Source: Bacteroidales bacterium (GTDB taxonomy: Bacteria > Bacteroidota > Bacteroidia > Bacteroidales > UBA932). From it: a DNA stretch of 64,000 bases. A program made the translations under genes and the position numbers. The stretch covers positions 90,095-154,094 of the forward strand of contig JAFSOA010000007.1 in NCBI GenBank assembly GCA_017447265.1. Direction: 5' to 3'. Below are positions 7,318 to 17,830 of the stretch, one piece after another (within the stretch, counting starts at the first letter, position 1; every line of letters begins with the position of its first letter). Under the pieces are notes generated by a model that was given only the letters and a program-made list of their open reading frames with translations, was not told the origin of the DNA and made no database searches.

Positions 7318-9423
7318 TCAGTACGAATAGGCGACCCGCTGCAGGGCCTTGTCGGCCGAACTGCCGCCGACCAGCAACTCCCACGCACCCTTCACGGGCA
7401 CCATGTCACCGGCTTCGGGCGACCAGCCCAGGAAGGTTTCCGCCGTCAGCGGGAAGGAAACCGTGACGGTCGCACCCGCCGGGATATGGACCCGCCGGAA
7501 GCCGCGCAGGCTCTTCAGCGGCCCTTCCGCATCGGCGGGCTGCCGCACATACAACTGCACCACCTCATCGGCGTCGCAGGCACCGTCGTTCGTTACGGGA
7601 ACTTCCAGCACGCTTCCGTTCACGCGGGGAGCACCATAGGCAAAGTGCGTATAGCTCAAGCCGTAGCCGAAGGGGAAGAGCGCTTCGCCCTTGAAATAGC
7701 GGTAGGTACGGCCTTGCATGTCGTAATTCTCATAGTCCGGCACCTGCTCGATCGAGCGGTAGAAAGTGACAGGCAGTTTGCCGGAAGGGACCACGTCTCC
7801 GAAGAGAAGTTCCGCCAGCGCCGTGCCTCCTTCCTCGCCCGGATACCAGGCCTGAACAATGGCGTCGCAGTGCTGCGTTTCGGGCACCAGGCCCATGGCG
7901 GAACCGGAGAAATTGACCAGGACCACCCGCTTGCCGGCCTGGTGCAGGGCGGCCAGCAGCTGCCGCTGCACGGCGGGCAATTCGATGTCGGTGCGGTCGC
8001 CGCCCCGGAAGCCGGGCAGGTCGACAGGCATCTCTTCGCCCTCCACCTTCGGCGAGATGCCGCCGGCGAAGACCACGATGTCGATGTCTTTCAGTTGCTT
8101 GAGCACACCGGCTATCTCTTGGGCCGACAGCGGCTCCCTGCGCACTAGCTCGCAACCCTGGAAGCTTACCAGGCCGGGGATACGCTCGCGCATGGCTTCT
8201 GCCAGCGTCACAGTCTGTTCCGGAATCGGATTGTAGTTGCCCCAGAGCATTTCCTTGTCGTCGGCATTGGGGCCGATCACCGCGATGCGGGCGCCCGGCA
8301 CAAGGGGCAGGATCCCGTCCTTGTTCTGAAGCAGGACCATCGATTCCTGCGCCATCTGGCGGGCCAGGGCGCGGTGAGCAGGGCCTTCCACGATGTCGTC
8401 CGACAAGTCTGCCCATGCGGCATCATTGTCGTCCAGTTCGCCCAGGCGGATACGGGCGGCCAGGATACGGGTCAGCGCAGGTTCAAGCTCGGCTTCATCA
8501 AGCAGGCCGGCGGCGACGGTCTCGGGAATATGGCGGTACGATTCGCCGCAGTTGAAGTCGGTGCCGGCACGGACCGCTTCCGACACGGCCTGTGTCACAT
8601 CTTCACAGTAGCCGTGGCGTCCTTCCATGAAGAAGTCATGGATGGCCCAGCAGTCGGAAACCACCAGTCCCCGGAATTTCCACTCGCCCCGGAGCACCGT
8701 GTCGATGAGGAAGCGGTTGGCGCCGCAAGGCACGCCGCGGAAGCGGTTGTAGGCAATCATCACTTCCTGCACCCCGGCCTTGGTCACCAGGTCCTTGAAG
8801 GCGGGGAGGTAGGTTTCGCGCAGGTCGCGGTCGCTCACTTCGGCATCGAAACTATGGCGGTTCCATTCCGGTCCGGAATGGACGGCGAAATGCTTGGCGC
8901 AGGCATGCGTCTTCAGGACAGGCGCATCCAGCGGACCCTGCAGGCCCCGCACCACGGCCATGCCGAGCTGGCCGGTCAGGTAAGGATCTTCGCCATAGGT
9001 TTCCATGCCGCGGCCCCAGCGCGGGTCACGGAAGATATTGATGTTGGGCGTCCAGAAGGTGATGCCTTCGTACCAGTCGGAGACACCGTCGGCCATGCCC
9101 TGGCGGTGTTTGACCCGTCCTTCGTCGCTCACGGCCGTAAAGACCTGCTCAACCAGCGGCTCGTCGAACGAAGCCGCCATGCCGATGGGCTGCGGGAAAG
9201 TGGTCGCCTTGCCGTTGCGCGCCACACCGTGCAGTGCTTCGTTCCACCAGTTGTAGGGACGGATGCCGAGGCGTTCCACCCCGCCGTCGTCGTGCCGCAT
9301 CAGGGAGGCTTTTTCCTCGAGCGTCAATTGGGAAATCAGGCTTTGCGCCCGCTCTTCGGGCGTCGGATTGTGGGTGCATGCCGCCACGACAATGGCCAGC
9401 AGCAGGAGTTTCAGCTGTTTCAT
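7318..9423 (-). CDS. GH3 glycosidase lipoprotein (xylosidase/glucosidase-like)
   Basis: 701 residues. A lipoprotein signal with lipobox VVAAC places Cys16 at the lipidation site, so the enzyme is exported and membrane-anchored. The catalytic barrel runs from about 30 to 330 with the nucleophile Asp in GLVVSDCWAIHDFF, and with TFWTPNINIFRDPRWGRG and ETYGEDP, which are typical of the beta-xylosidase/arabinosidase branch of GH3. The second alpha/beta sandwich (KDGILPL, GPNADD) and a C-terminal fibronectin-like domain follow. It is the first gene of the rhamnose operon, one base before rhaB, so it may release a sugar from a rhamnose-bearing glycan; the actual substrate is not readable from the sequence. 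Confidence 0.9.
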   Translation of the reverse strand: MKQLKLLLLAIVVAACTHNPTPEERAQSLISQLTLEEKASLMRHDDGGVERLGIRPYNWWNEALHGVARNGKATTFPQPIGMAASFDEPLVEQVFTAVSDEGRVKHRQGMADGVSDWYEGITFWTPNINIFRDPRWGRGMETYGEDPYLTGQLGMAVVRGLQGPLDAPVLKTHACAKHFAVHSGPEWNRHSFDAEVSDRDLRETYLPAFKDLVTKAGVQEVMIAYNRFRGVPCGANRFLIDTVLRGEWKFRGLVVSDCWAIHDFFMEGRHGYCEDVTQAVSEAVRAGTDFNCGESYRHIPETVAAGLLDEAELEPALTRILAARIRLGELDDNDAAWADLSDDIVEGPAHRALARQMAQESMVLLQNKDGILPLVPGARIAVIGPNADDKEMLWGNYNPIPEQTVTLAEAMRERIPGLVSFQGCELVRREPLSAQEIAGVLKQLKDIDIVVFAGGISPKVEGEEMPVDLPGFRGGDRTDIELPAVQRQLLAALHQAGKRVVLVNFSGSAMGLVPETQHCDAIVQAWYPGEEGGTALAELLFGDVVPSGKLPVTFYRSIEQVPDYENYDMQGRTYRYFKGEALFPFGYGLSYTHFAYGAPRVNGSVLEVPVTNDGACDADEVVQLYVRQPADAEGPLKSLRGFRRVHIPAGATVTVSFPLTAETFLGWSPEAGDMVPVKGAWELLVGGSSADKALQRVAYSY

Positions 9424-9488
9424 ATCTCGGATTCGCTAGTCGGATTCACGAAGATACGAAAAATCCCGATTTTTATCTAAATTTGCAT
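9424..9488. promoter_or_regulatory. Divergent promoter and candidate operator of the rhamnose locus
   Basis: Only 65 bases separate the GH3 start (minus) from the right-hand regulator start (plus). A plus-strand -7 element TAAATTTG lies at 9478-9485, so close to the ATG that the transcript would be nearly leaderless. A minus-strand element TATCTTCG (9456-9449) is one base off TATCTTTG. Between them is an inverted repeat with perfect arms, AAAAATC-cc-GATTTTT (9459-9474), well placed to be a shared operator. The operator role is an inference. Confidence 0.5.
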
Positions 9489-10577
9489 ATGCCCTTTACG
9501 CCCATCTATCTGTACGGTCTGGCAGCGGCGGTCTATGTCACCACCTGCCTGATGGCGGCTGCGGTGCGCTGGTTCCACATGTGCAAGCCGTACAACCACA
9601 ACCCGGAATACTACTATCCGAGCCGGCCCTATGTCGTGGCAGCGTGGATCAGTTCTCTGTTTCTGCTGCCCTATGTGCTGAACCCGGCCAGTGCGGATGC
9701 ATGGTTCGTAGCGCGGCTCTATTTCCTGCCCGTGACAATCTATCACTTCTCGCTGCTGATCTTCTCGTTTTTCGGCAACGTGATGCAGTGGAAAAAATGG
9801 CAATGGCCTACCATCCTTTCAGGCGTGCCGGTGGTGGTGGCGCTGCTGGCCGCCGAGGTGGTCGCCATCCTGCCGGGCGACCAGCTGGGCGGAACCACCC
9901 TTTCGAATTATATCGTATATATCCTGGGCCTGCTCATCACGGGCGTGTGCTTCGCTTCCCTCGCCATGGTGCGGATAGGGGCCGGACGCTACGACAACGA
10001 CGAGTTCTCCAACCCCACCGATTTTCCTGTGACACAGGCACGGCGCTGGATCTCCATCATCCTGTTCAACACGGCGCTCTGTTGGGTGGGCGCACTCTTC
10101 GACAGTCCGGCGGTACTGGCGGTCATCCAGCTGCTGATCGCCGTCTCGTGCGTGGTCTTTGTGATCTCGGTGCTGCACCCCAACCGCAACCGTCCCGTGG
10201 AGGAAGCCAAGGAGGACGCAGCCGACCAGGAAGAAGAGCCCCGGACGCAGGGTTACCTGCGGTCCTTGTCGAAGCAGCGGCAGGCGGAAATCCTTGCCGC
10301 CGTGATCACGGTGGTGGAAGAGCAGGAGGCCTATCTCGATCCGCATCTTACCCTGCAGGACGTCGCGGACCGCTGCGGCTACAACCGCACCTATATTTCC
10401 GGCCTGGTGAAAAGTGAACTGGGCGGCTTCTTCGCCTATGTGAACCGCCTCCGCATGACGCATGCCGAACGGCTCCTGGCGGAGAACCCGGGCATGCCGG
10501 TCAGGGAAGCGATCGACGCCTCCGGCTTCGGCTCCTCCACCTCCTATTATAAAATCAAGCACCAGCTGGGAAGCTAG
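9489..10577 (+). CDS. Membrane-embedded AraC-type transcriptional regulator (right paralogue)
   Basis: 362 residues from ATG 9489; the frame extends upstream but that part lacks sense and would cross the divergent promoter. About six or seven membrane helices occupy the first 225 residues (opening MPFTPIYLYGLAAAVYVTTC), followed by an acidic linker and an AraC-type domain with LTLQDVADRCGYNRTYISGL and a second helix pair near EAIDASGFGSSTSYYK. It is the same length and layout as the regulator at 1614-2702. It is divergent from the GH3-rha operon and is the better candidate for its direct regulator. It converges on lolD with 26 bases between the stops. Confidence 0.82.
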   Translation: MPFTPIYLYGLAAAVYVTTCLMAAAVRWFHMCKPYNHNPEYYYPSRPYVVAAWISSLFLLPYVLNPASADAWFVARLYFLPVTIYHFSLLIFSFFGNVMQWKKWQWPTILSGVPVVVALLAAEVVAILPGDQLGGTTLSNYIVYILGLLITGVCFASLAMVRIGAGRYDNDEFSNPTDFPVTQARRWISIILFNTALCWVGALFDSPAVLAVIQLLIAVSCVVFVISVLHPNRNRPVEEAKEDAADQEEEPRTQGYLRSLSKQRQAEILAAVITVVEEQEAYLDPHLTLQDVADRCGYNRTYISGLVKSELGGFFAYVNRLRMTHAERLLAENPGMPVREAIDASGFGSSTSYYKIKHQLGS

Positions 10578-10603
10578 CGCTTGTTCTGCCGGGCCCGGGG
10601 ACC

Positions 10604-11254
10604 CTATCCGATCTGTCCGTCGTGGATTTCGACCGTACGGTCGCTCATCGCGGCCAGTTCCTTGTCGTGCGTCACGATGACGATCGTGATACCGAAACGG
10701 TCGCGCAGTTCGAAAAAGAGTTTGTGCAGTTCGCCCTTGGTCTTGCTGTCGAGATTACCCGACGGTTCATCGGCAAACAGCACCTTGGGCTGGTTGACCA
10801 GCGCCCGGGCAATCGCCACGCGCTGCTGTTCGCCGCCGCTGAGCTGCGATGGCTTGTGTGAAAAACGCTCGCCCAGCCCGAGGAGCGTCAGCAGTTCTTC
10901 CGCCTTTTTCCGGGCCGCGGCGCGCGGCACCTGGGCGATCAGCGCCGGGATCATCACGTTCTCCACCGCCGTGAATTCCGGCAGCAGGTGGTGGAACTGG
11001 AACACGAAACCGATCTGCTGATTGCGGAAAGCGGCCAGCGCCTTGTCGGAAAGCGCGAAGATATCGGTGCCGTCGATAGTCACTGTTCCCGCGTCCGGGC
11101 GCGACAGTGAACCAAGGATCTGCAGCAGCGTGCTCTTGCCGGCACCCGAAGCGCCGACAATGCTCACCACCTCGGCAGGGGCGGCCGTAAAACAAATATC
11201 CTTCAGGACCCTGAGGGTCCCGAAGGATTTGTCGATATGAAGGGCCTGGATCAT
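10604..11254 (-). CDS. lolD: ABC transporter ATPase, LolD/MacB type
   Basis: 216 residues, one complete ABC ATPase domain. Walker A GASGAGKS (about 34-41), Q-loop in [19 protein letters not shown], signature LSGGEQQR (about 138-145), Walker [13 protein letters not shown] and switch His in VTHD are all visible. The phrase [13 protein letters not shown] is typical of LolD, which powers release of lipoproteins from the inner membrane to LolA. No LolC/LolE permease is adjacent, so assignment to lipoprotein export rather than another MacB-like exporter rests on sequence alone. It begins eight bases after the EF-G2 stop and is likely cotranscribed with it. Confidence 0.8.
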   Translation of the reverse strand: MIQALHIDKSFGTLRVLKDICFTAAPAEVVSIVGASGAGKSTLLQILGSLSRPDAGTVTIDGTDIFALSDKALAAFRNQQIGFVFQFHHLLPEFTAVENVMIPALIAQVPRAAARKKAEELLTLLGLGERFSHKPSQLSGGEQQRVAIARALVNQPKVLFADEPSGNLDSKTKGELHKLFFELRDRFGITIVIVTHDKELAAMSDRTVEIHDGQIG

Positions 11255-11262
11255 CAGGAAGA

Positions 11263-13380
11263 CTAGTCTTCTTCCTGCTGTTCGGCCTCGTAAGCCTTGA
11301 GCAGCTTGTCCTGGACGTCGGCCGGCACCTGCTGGTATTCAATGAATTCCTGGGTGAACGTGGCACGACCGGAGGTCAGGGAGCTCAGGGTCGTCGAATA
11401 CTTGTAGAGTTCTGCGAGCGGAACGCGGGCGCGGAGGATCTGGAAGCCCTTTTCAGAGTTCATGCCTTCGATCATGCCGCGGCGGTTCTGGATGTCGCTC
11501 ATCACATCGCCCATGCAGTCAGCCGGGACCATGACTTCCACCATGTAAATCGGCTCGAGGATCTTCGGGGCTGCGTTCTTGAAGGCCTCGCGGAAGGCGT
11601 TGCGGCCGGCGATGATGAACGCGATTTCCTTGGAGTCCACCGGGTGCATCTTACCGTCGTAGACGAAGACGCGGATGTCGCGGGCGTAGGAACCCGTGAG
11701 CGGGCCTTCCTCCAGGCGCTGCTGGATACCTTTCTTGATGGCGGGCATGAAGCTGGCGTCGATGGCACCACCGACCACGCAGTTGATGAATTCCCATTTA
11801 CCGCCCCAAGGCAGCTCGAATTCCTCACGGCCCTTGATGTTGAGTTGGGTCTCCTTGCCGTCGATCTTGAATTTCGCGGTGGTGTCGACACCTTCCACGA
11901 TCGGCTCGACCACGAGGTGCACCTCACCGAACTGGCCGGCGCCGCCGGACTGTTTCTTGTGACGGTACATGGCGTTGGCCACCTTGGTGATGGTCTCGCG
12001 GTACGGGATCTTCGGCGCGATGAACTCGACGTCGATCTTATAGTTGTTGTTGAGGTTCCACTTGAGGATGTTGATCTGCTGCTCGCCCATGCCGTTGATG
12101 ATGGTCTGCTTCAGCTCGCGGGAGTACTCGACGCGGAGAGTCGGGTCTTCTGCACCGGCGCGGTTGAGGGCCTCGCCCAGCTTCTCCTCGTCTTTCTCGT
12201 CGGTGGCCTTGATGGCGCAGCGATACTTGAACGGCGGGAAGGTGATCGGGTCGACGACCTTGTCGTAGCCCGGTGCGTTGAGGGTCTGGTTGGTCTTGAC
12301 AGCTTTCAGCTTCACGGTGCAACCCATGTCGCCGGCCACCAGCTCCGTCACTTTCTCTTTCTTCTTGCCGGCCACGGCGTAGAGCGTGGTGATGCGCTCT
12401 TTCGTCTCGCTGGCCATGTTGATCACATCCTGGCCTTCCGTGATCTTGCCCGACATTACCTTGAAGTAGGTGACATCGCCCAGGTGCTGCTCCAGCGCGG
12501 TCTTGTAGACGAACAGCGAGGTCTGGCCCTTGGCGTCCAGCTGGGGAGCCGGGCAGAACTCAGTGATGAATTCCATGAGGCGGCGGACACCCATGTCTTT
12601 CTTCGAGCAGATGCAGAACACCGGATAGCTTTCACCCTTGTCGAAACCGACGCGGAGTCCCTGGTGCATCTCTTCCTCGGAGAGCTCGCCCTCGTCGAAG
12701 TATTTCATCATCAGTTCTTCATCGCCTTCAGCGGCCTTCTCCATCAGTTCGGCGCGCATATCTTCGGCTTTACCCTTGAACTCGGCCGGAATTTCGACTT
12801 CGTCGAAGTTGCCGTTCTCATCCTTGAACTTGTACATCTTCATCTTGAGGACGTCGACGATGCTGTCGAAGTTCACACCGGCGTTGACCGGGAACTGGAT
12901 CACGACCGGCTTGCCGCCGAAAGCCTGGTGCAGGCTGTCGAGGGTGTTGTCCCAGTTGGATTTCTCCGTGTCGAGCTGGTTGACCGCGATGATCACCGGT
13001 TTGTGGCAATCCTCGGCGTAACGGCCGTGGATCTCGGTGCCCACCTCAACGCCCTGACCGGCGTTGACCAGCATGACGGCCGATTCGCAGACATTGAGAC
13101 CGAGAACGGTTCCTTCCACGAAATCGTCAGCGCCCGGGGCGTCGATCACGTTGATCTTATGGTCTTTGAACTCAGCGTACAGCGGCGTGGAGTAGATGGA
13201 ACGCTGGTAGAGCTGTTCAACTTCCGTGTTGTCGGAAACGGTGTTCTTGGCTTCAACGGTACCGCGGCGGTCAATCACTTTGCCTTCAAAAAGCATGGCT
13301 TCGGCCAAAGTGGTCTTGCCCGACCGCGTACCTCCCAGCAGGACGACGTTCCGGATCTGTTCAGTGGTGTAATTCTTCAT
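11263..13380 (-). CDS. fusA2: EF-G paralogue of the Bacteroidota EF-G2 type, GTPase residues altered
   Basis: 705 residues with the full EF-G domain order: G domain (1-270), beta-barrel II, III, IV and a C-terminal V. The P-loop GGTRSGKT (16-23) is kept, but the switch I RGITI-type motif is missing, switch II reads DAPGADDF (80-87) where canonical EF-G has DTPGHVDF, so the catalytic His is Ala84, and the base-recognition motif is NQLD rather than NKxD. These are the changes expected of the EF-G2 paralogue that in Bacteroides thetaiotaomicron supports translocation without GTP hydrolysis during carbon starvation. A promoter element TAACTTTG lies just upstream. LolD follows in the same direction. 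Confidence 0.88.
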   Translation of the reverse strand: MKNYTTEQIRNVVLLGGTRSGKTTLAEAMLFEGKVIDRRGTVEAKNTVSDNTEVEQLYQRSIYSTPLYAEFKDHKINVIDAPGADDFVEGTVLGLNVCESAVMLVNAGQGVEVGTEIHGRYAEDCHKPVIIAVNQLDTEKSNWDNTLDSLHQAFGGKPVVIQFPVNAGVNFDSIVDVLKMKMYKFKDENGNFDEVEIPAEFKGKAEDMRAELMEKAAEGDEELMMKYFDEGELSEEEMHQGLRVGFDKGESYPVFCICSKKDMGVRRLMEFITEFCPAPQLDAKGQTSLFVYKTALEQHLGDVTYFKVMSGKITEGQDVINMASETKERITTLYAVAGKKKEKVTELVAGDMGCTVKLKAVKTNQTLNAPGYDKVVDPITFPPFKYRCAIKATDEKDEEKLGEALNRAGAEDPTLRVEYSRELKQTIINGMGEQQINILKWNLNNNYKIDVEFIAPKIPYRETITKVANAMYRHKKQSGGAGQFGEVHLVVEPIVEGVDTTAKFKIDGKETQLNIKGREEFELPWGGKWEFINCVVGGAIDASFMPAIKKGIQQRLEEGPLTGSYARDIRVFVYDGKMHPVDSKEIAFIIAGRNAFREAFKNAAPKILEPIYMVEVMVPADCMGDVMSDIQNRRGMIEGMNSEKGFQILRARVPLAELYKYSTTLSSLTSGRATFTQEFIEYQQVPADVQDKLLKAYEAEQQEED

Positions 13381-13426
13381 ATTGATATAAACGTTTATAT
13401 ATATTTGTTTTCAGCGGAATAGCCCA

Positions 13427-13434
13427 CAAAGTTA
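13427..13434 (-). promoter_or_regulatory. -7 element of the EF-G2 promoter
   Basis: TAACTTTG on the minus strand, matching the Bacteroidota TAnnTTTG consensus, about 46 bases before the EF-G2 start. The intervening leader is AT-rich. It sits between the EF-G2 start and the mrp stop, showing that EF-G2 has its own promoter. Confidence 0.55.
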
Positions 13435-13463
13435 TGGATTCTTTTCCATTAAAACAATACGTT

Positions 13464-14372
13464 TCAGTGAGTTTCTCCCGACATCATCGCTTCCGCGGCT
13501 GCGCGCATGGCATCGTAGATCGGGCCGTCGGCCAGCGCGGCGGGCGTACCTTCGTCGCCGCCTTCGCGGACGCTCTGGACGAGGGGGATCTGACCCAGGA
13601 GCGGAAGGCCGTACTTGTCGGCCATCATCATGCCGCCGTCGCGTCCGAAGATGTAGTAGCGGTTGTCGGGCAGTTCGGCGGGCGTGAACCAGGACATGTT
13701 TTCGATGAGGCCCAGGATGGGCTTTTCGACCTGCGGATGCCGGAACATGTTGACGCTCTTCTCCACGTCGGCCAGCGCCACGGCCTGGGGCGTGGTGACG
13801 ATGACGGCGCCGCTGAGCGGAATGTCGTGCACCAGCGAGATGTGGATGTCGCCGGTTCCCGGCGGCAGGTCGATCAGCAGGTAGTCGAGCTTGCCCCATT
13901 TCACCTGCAGGAGCATCTGCTTGAGGGCGTTGCAAGCCATGGGACCGCGCCAGATGAGGGCCTGTTCCGGCCGGGCGAAATAGCCGATGCTCATCCATTT
14001 CACGCCGTATTTCTCGATGGGGACGATGATTTCCTTGCAGCTGTCGTCGATCTCGGCGTCGATGGGCAGGGGCTGCCCCATCCCGTCGTAGACTTCCACT
14101 TCGGGGATGGCGCCTTCGGTGCCGGTCATCTTGGGAATCGAGGGTCCGTAGACGTCGGCGTCGGCCAGGCCCACCTTGTAGCCCATGCGGGCCAGGGTGA
14201 CGGCGAGGTTGACGGAAACGGTGGATTTGCCCACGCCGCCCTTGCCGGAGGCGATGGCGATGATGTGTTCCACGTCGGTGAGCTGTTCCATGCCGAGTTC
14301 AAGCGGCCGCTTCTTGGGCTGGGGCTTCGGCGGGTTGGGGTTATAGGGGCCTTTGATGTCGTAGGGATTCAT
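13464..14372 (-). CDS. mrp: Mrp/ApbC-type P-loop iron-sulfur carrier, no N-terminal MIP18 domain
   Basis: 302 residues. The deviant Walker A ASGKGGVGKSTVSVNLA (about 41-57) and DLPPGTGDIHISL mark the Mrp/NBP35 ATPase family, which carries Fe-S clusters to target proteins. Most bacterial relatives begin with a MIP18 (DUF59) domain of about 90 residues; here it is replaced by a short Pro-rich tail (NPNPPKPQPKK). The family's CxxC cluster motif is also absent after ENMSWFTPAELP. A free MIP18-type domain exists at 30323-31081, fused to SufE. The start is only 35 bases from the divergent glycerate kinase gene. Confidence 0.88.
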   Translation of the reverse strand: MNPYDIKGPYNPNPPKPQPKKRPLELGMEQLTDVEHIIAIASGKGGVGKSTVSVNLAVTLARMGYKVGLADADVYGPSIPKMTGTEGAIPEVEVYDGMGQPLPIDAEIDDSCKEIIVPIEKYGVKWMSIGYFARPEQALIWRGPMACNALKQMLLQVKWGKLDYLLIDLPPGTGDIHISLVHDIPLSGAVIVTTPQAVALADVEKSVNMFRHPQVEKPILGLIENMSWFTPAELPDNRYYIFGRDGGMMMADKYGLPLLGQIPLVQSVREGGDEGTPAALADGPIYDAMRAAAEAMMSGETH

Positions 14373-14381
14373 ATTTTTAAG

Positions 14382-14419
14382 TAATTTTGTAGGATCGTGT
14401 TTCGCTTATGACAAAGATA
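14382..14419. promoter_or_regulatory. Interlocked divergent promoters, mrp and glycerate kinase-RNase HII
   Basis: A plus-strand -7 element TAATTTTG (14382-14389) serves the glycerate kinase gene, and a minus-strand element TATCTTTG (14419-14412) lies inside the first codons of that gene and would serve mrp. The two promoters face away from each other but overlap in space, so polymerase on one should hinder the other. Confidence 0.5.
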
Positions 14420-16027
14420 CGCAATATTTTGATTGTTCCCGATAAATTCAAGGGTTCGCTGACGGCGGCAGGCGTGGCGGATGCGCTGGAGCGGGCGGTC
14501 CGCCGCTATATGGTGGGCGGCGCGCAGGCGCAAGTCGAGAAGCTGCCGATGGCGGACGGCGGCGACGGCTCGCTGGAGGTGGTGGAAGCGGTGCTGGGCG
14601 CTGCCTGCGAGCGGGTGATGGTCGATACGGTCGATGCGCTGATGCGTCCGGTCCAGGCACCGCTGCTGCTGTTCGACAAGGGCCGCGGGGCCTTCATCGA
14701 AATGGCGAAAGTCTGCGGCCTGGCGATGCTGGCCGAAGAAGAACGCAATCCGGAAAAGACGACGACCTACGGCCTCGGCCTCATGATGGCCGCCGCCCTG
14801 GCCCGCGGCTGCCAAAAGCTGGTGATCGGCATCGGCGGCAGTGCCACGAACGACGGCGGCGAAGGCTTGTTTCGCGCGCTTTCCGAGAGAGAGGCCTCTC
14901 TGAGGCGCGTTGAGAACCCTCGTGGCGAGCGCGTGACCATTACCGTCGCCTGCGACGTCGATAATCCCCTATTGGGGCCGAATGGCGCGACCATGGTCTA
15001 TGGCACACAGAAGGGAGCTGATCCCGCTATGCTGGAACGACTGGAAGGCCGGATGGAACGCTGGGCGGAAAAAGCGGAACTCGACGTGACGCTGCCGGGT
15101 GGCGGTGCGGCAGGCGGCGTGGGCGCAGCCCTTGCCAAACTGGGCGCCGAACTGAAGCCCGGCTGGCAGCTGTTCGGCGAAATGGCCGGCCTGGAAGCGA
15201 AGATCGCCGAAGCCGATGTCATCCTGACCGGCGAAGGCGCCTTCGACAGCCAGAGCCTCGACGGCAAGCTCATCAGCGGCATCCTGTCCTATTGCAAACC
15301 CTACAAGAAAAAACCCGTGGTCGTCTGCGGCTGCTGCACGCTGCCCGCCTCCGTCTGGAAAAAAGCCGGCGTCGCCGACGTCTATGCCTTGTCGGAGATC
15401 GAACCCGACAAGCAGCGCAGCCATACCGAAGCGGCACGCCTGCTTTCCGGTGTGGAGACACGCATCGCCGGCTGCGACGAAGCCGGCCGCGGCTGCCTGG
15501 CCGGACCCGTGTTTGCCGCCGCCGTCATCCTGCCCGAAGGCTTCGACCATCCGTTGCTGACAGACTCGAAACAGCTGACCGAAACCCAGCGCAACGAACT
15601 GCGACCCATCATCGAGCGCGAAGCCCTCGCCTGGGCCGTGACGCCCGTCGACGCCGCGGAGATCGACCGCATCAACATCCTCAACGCCTCGATCGAAGGC
15701 ATGAAGCGCTCCCTCGACCAGCTCACCGTCCAGCCCGACCTCGTGCTTGTCGACGGCAACCGCTTCAAGCCCTGGCGCGACATACCTTCCCATACCGTCG
15801 TCAAGGGCGACGCCACGGTCCGCGCCATCGCCGCCGCCAGCATCCTGGCCAAGACCCATCGCGACGAATACATGCGGAAACTCGCCCGGGAATATCCCCA
15901 GTACGGCTGGGACCGCAACATGGCCTATCCAACAGAAGAACACCGCGCCGCCATCCGGCAGCACGGTGTCACTCCTTATCATCGCAAGTCCTTCAACTTG
16001 CCGGGTTCCGAAGACACGCTCTTCTGA
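14408..16027 (+). CDS. Fusion protein: glycerate kinase + ribonuclease HII
   Basis: 539 residues in one uninterrupted frame. Residues 1 to about 345 are a type-1 glycerate kinase (GlxK/GarK family): VPDKFKGSLTA at the start, ADGGDGSLE, the GIGGSATNDGGEG nucleotide site, and LTGEGAFDSQSLDGK. It would make a phosphoglycerate from glycerate. From about residue 350 a full RNase HII follows, with GCDEAGRGCLAGP, TDSKQL, LVDGN and KTHRDEYM carrying the acidic active site that cuts RNA in RNA-DNA hybrids. A GTG at 15452 could act as an internal start for a separate RNase HII, but no stop separates the parts. The kinase is slightly short between GEGLFRALSE and VACDVDNP. Confidence 0.92.
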   Translation: MTKIRNILIVPDKFKGSLTAAGVADALERAVRRYMVGGAQAQVEKLPMADGGDGSLEVVEAVLGAACERVMVDTVDALMRPVQAPLLLFDKGRGAFIEMAKVCGLAMLAEEERNPEKTTTYGLGLMMAAALARGCQKLVIGIGGSATNDGGEGLFRALSEREASLRRVENPRGERVTITVACDVDNPLLGPNGATMVYGTQKGADPAMLERLEGRMERWAEKAELDVTLPGGGAAGGVGAALAKLGAELKPGWQLFGEMAGLEAKIAEADVILTGEGAFDSQSLDGKLISGILSYCKPYKKKPVVVCGCCTLPASVWKKAGVADVYALSEIEPDKQRSHTEAARLLSGVETRIAGCDEAGRGCLAGPVFAAAVILPEGFDHPLLTDSKQLTETQRNELRPIIEREALAWAVTPVDAAEIDRINILNASIEGMKRSLDQLTVQPDLVLVDGNRFKPWRDIPSHTVVKGDATVRAIAAASILAKTHRDEYMRKLAREYPQYGWDRNMAYPTEEHRAAIRQHGVTPYHRKSFNLPGSEDTLF

Positions 16028-16028
16028 A

Positions 16029-16053
16029 CGTCATTCCGGGCTTGACCCGGCAT
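16029..16053. repeat. Short palindrome, CCGGG-cttga-CCCGG, between convergent genes
   Basis: A hairpin with arms at 16036-16040 and 16046-16050 fills the 26-base gap between the stops of the glycerate kinase fusion and aspS. Similar hairpins lie at 21601 and 30647. It has no T-run, so a role as a bidirectional terminator is only possible, not shown. Confidence 0.6.
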
Positions 16054-17823
<1,770 letters not shown>

Positions 17824-17830
17824 AGTGCTG

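Noticed and set aside
11644-13422. A 592-codon open frame on the plus strand opposite EF-G2
   Set aside because: It is the antisense shadow of a GC-rich gene; residue pattern (His/Val/Asp/Leu-rich, no motifs) is typical of antisense frames, and EF-G motifs on the other strand are certain.
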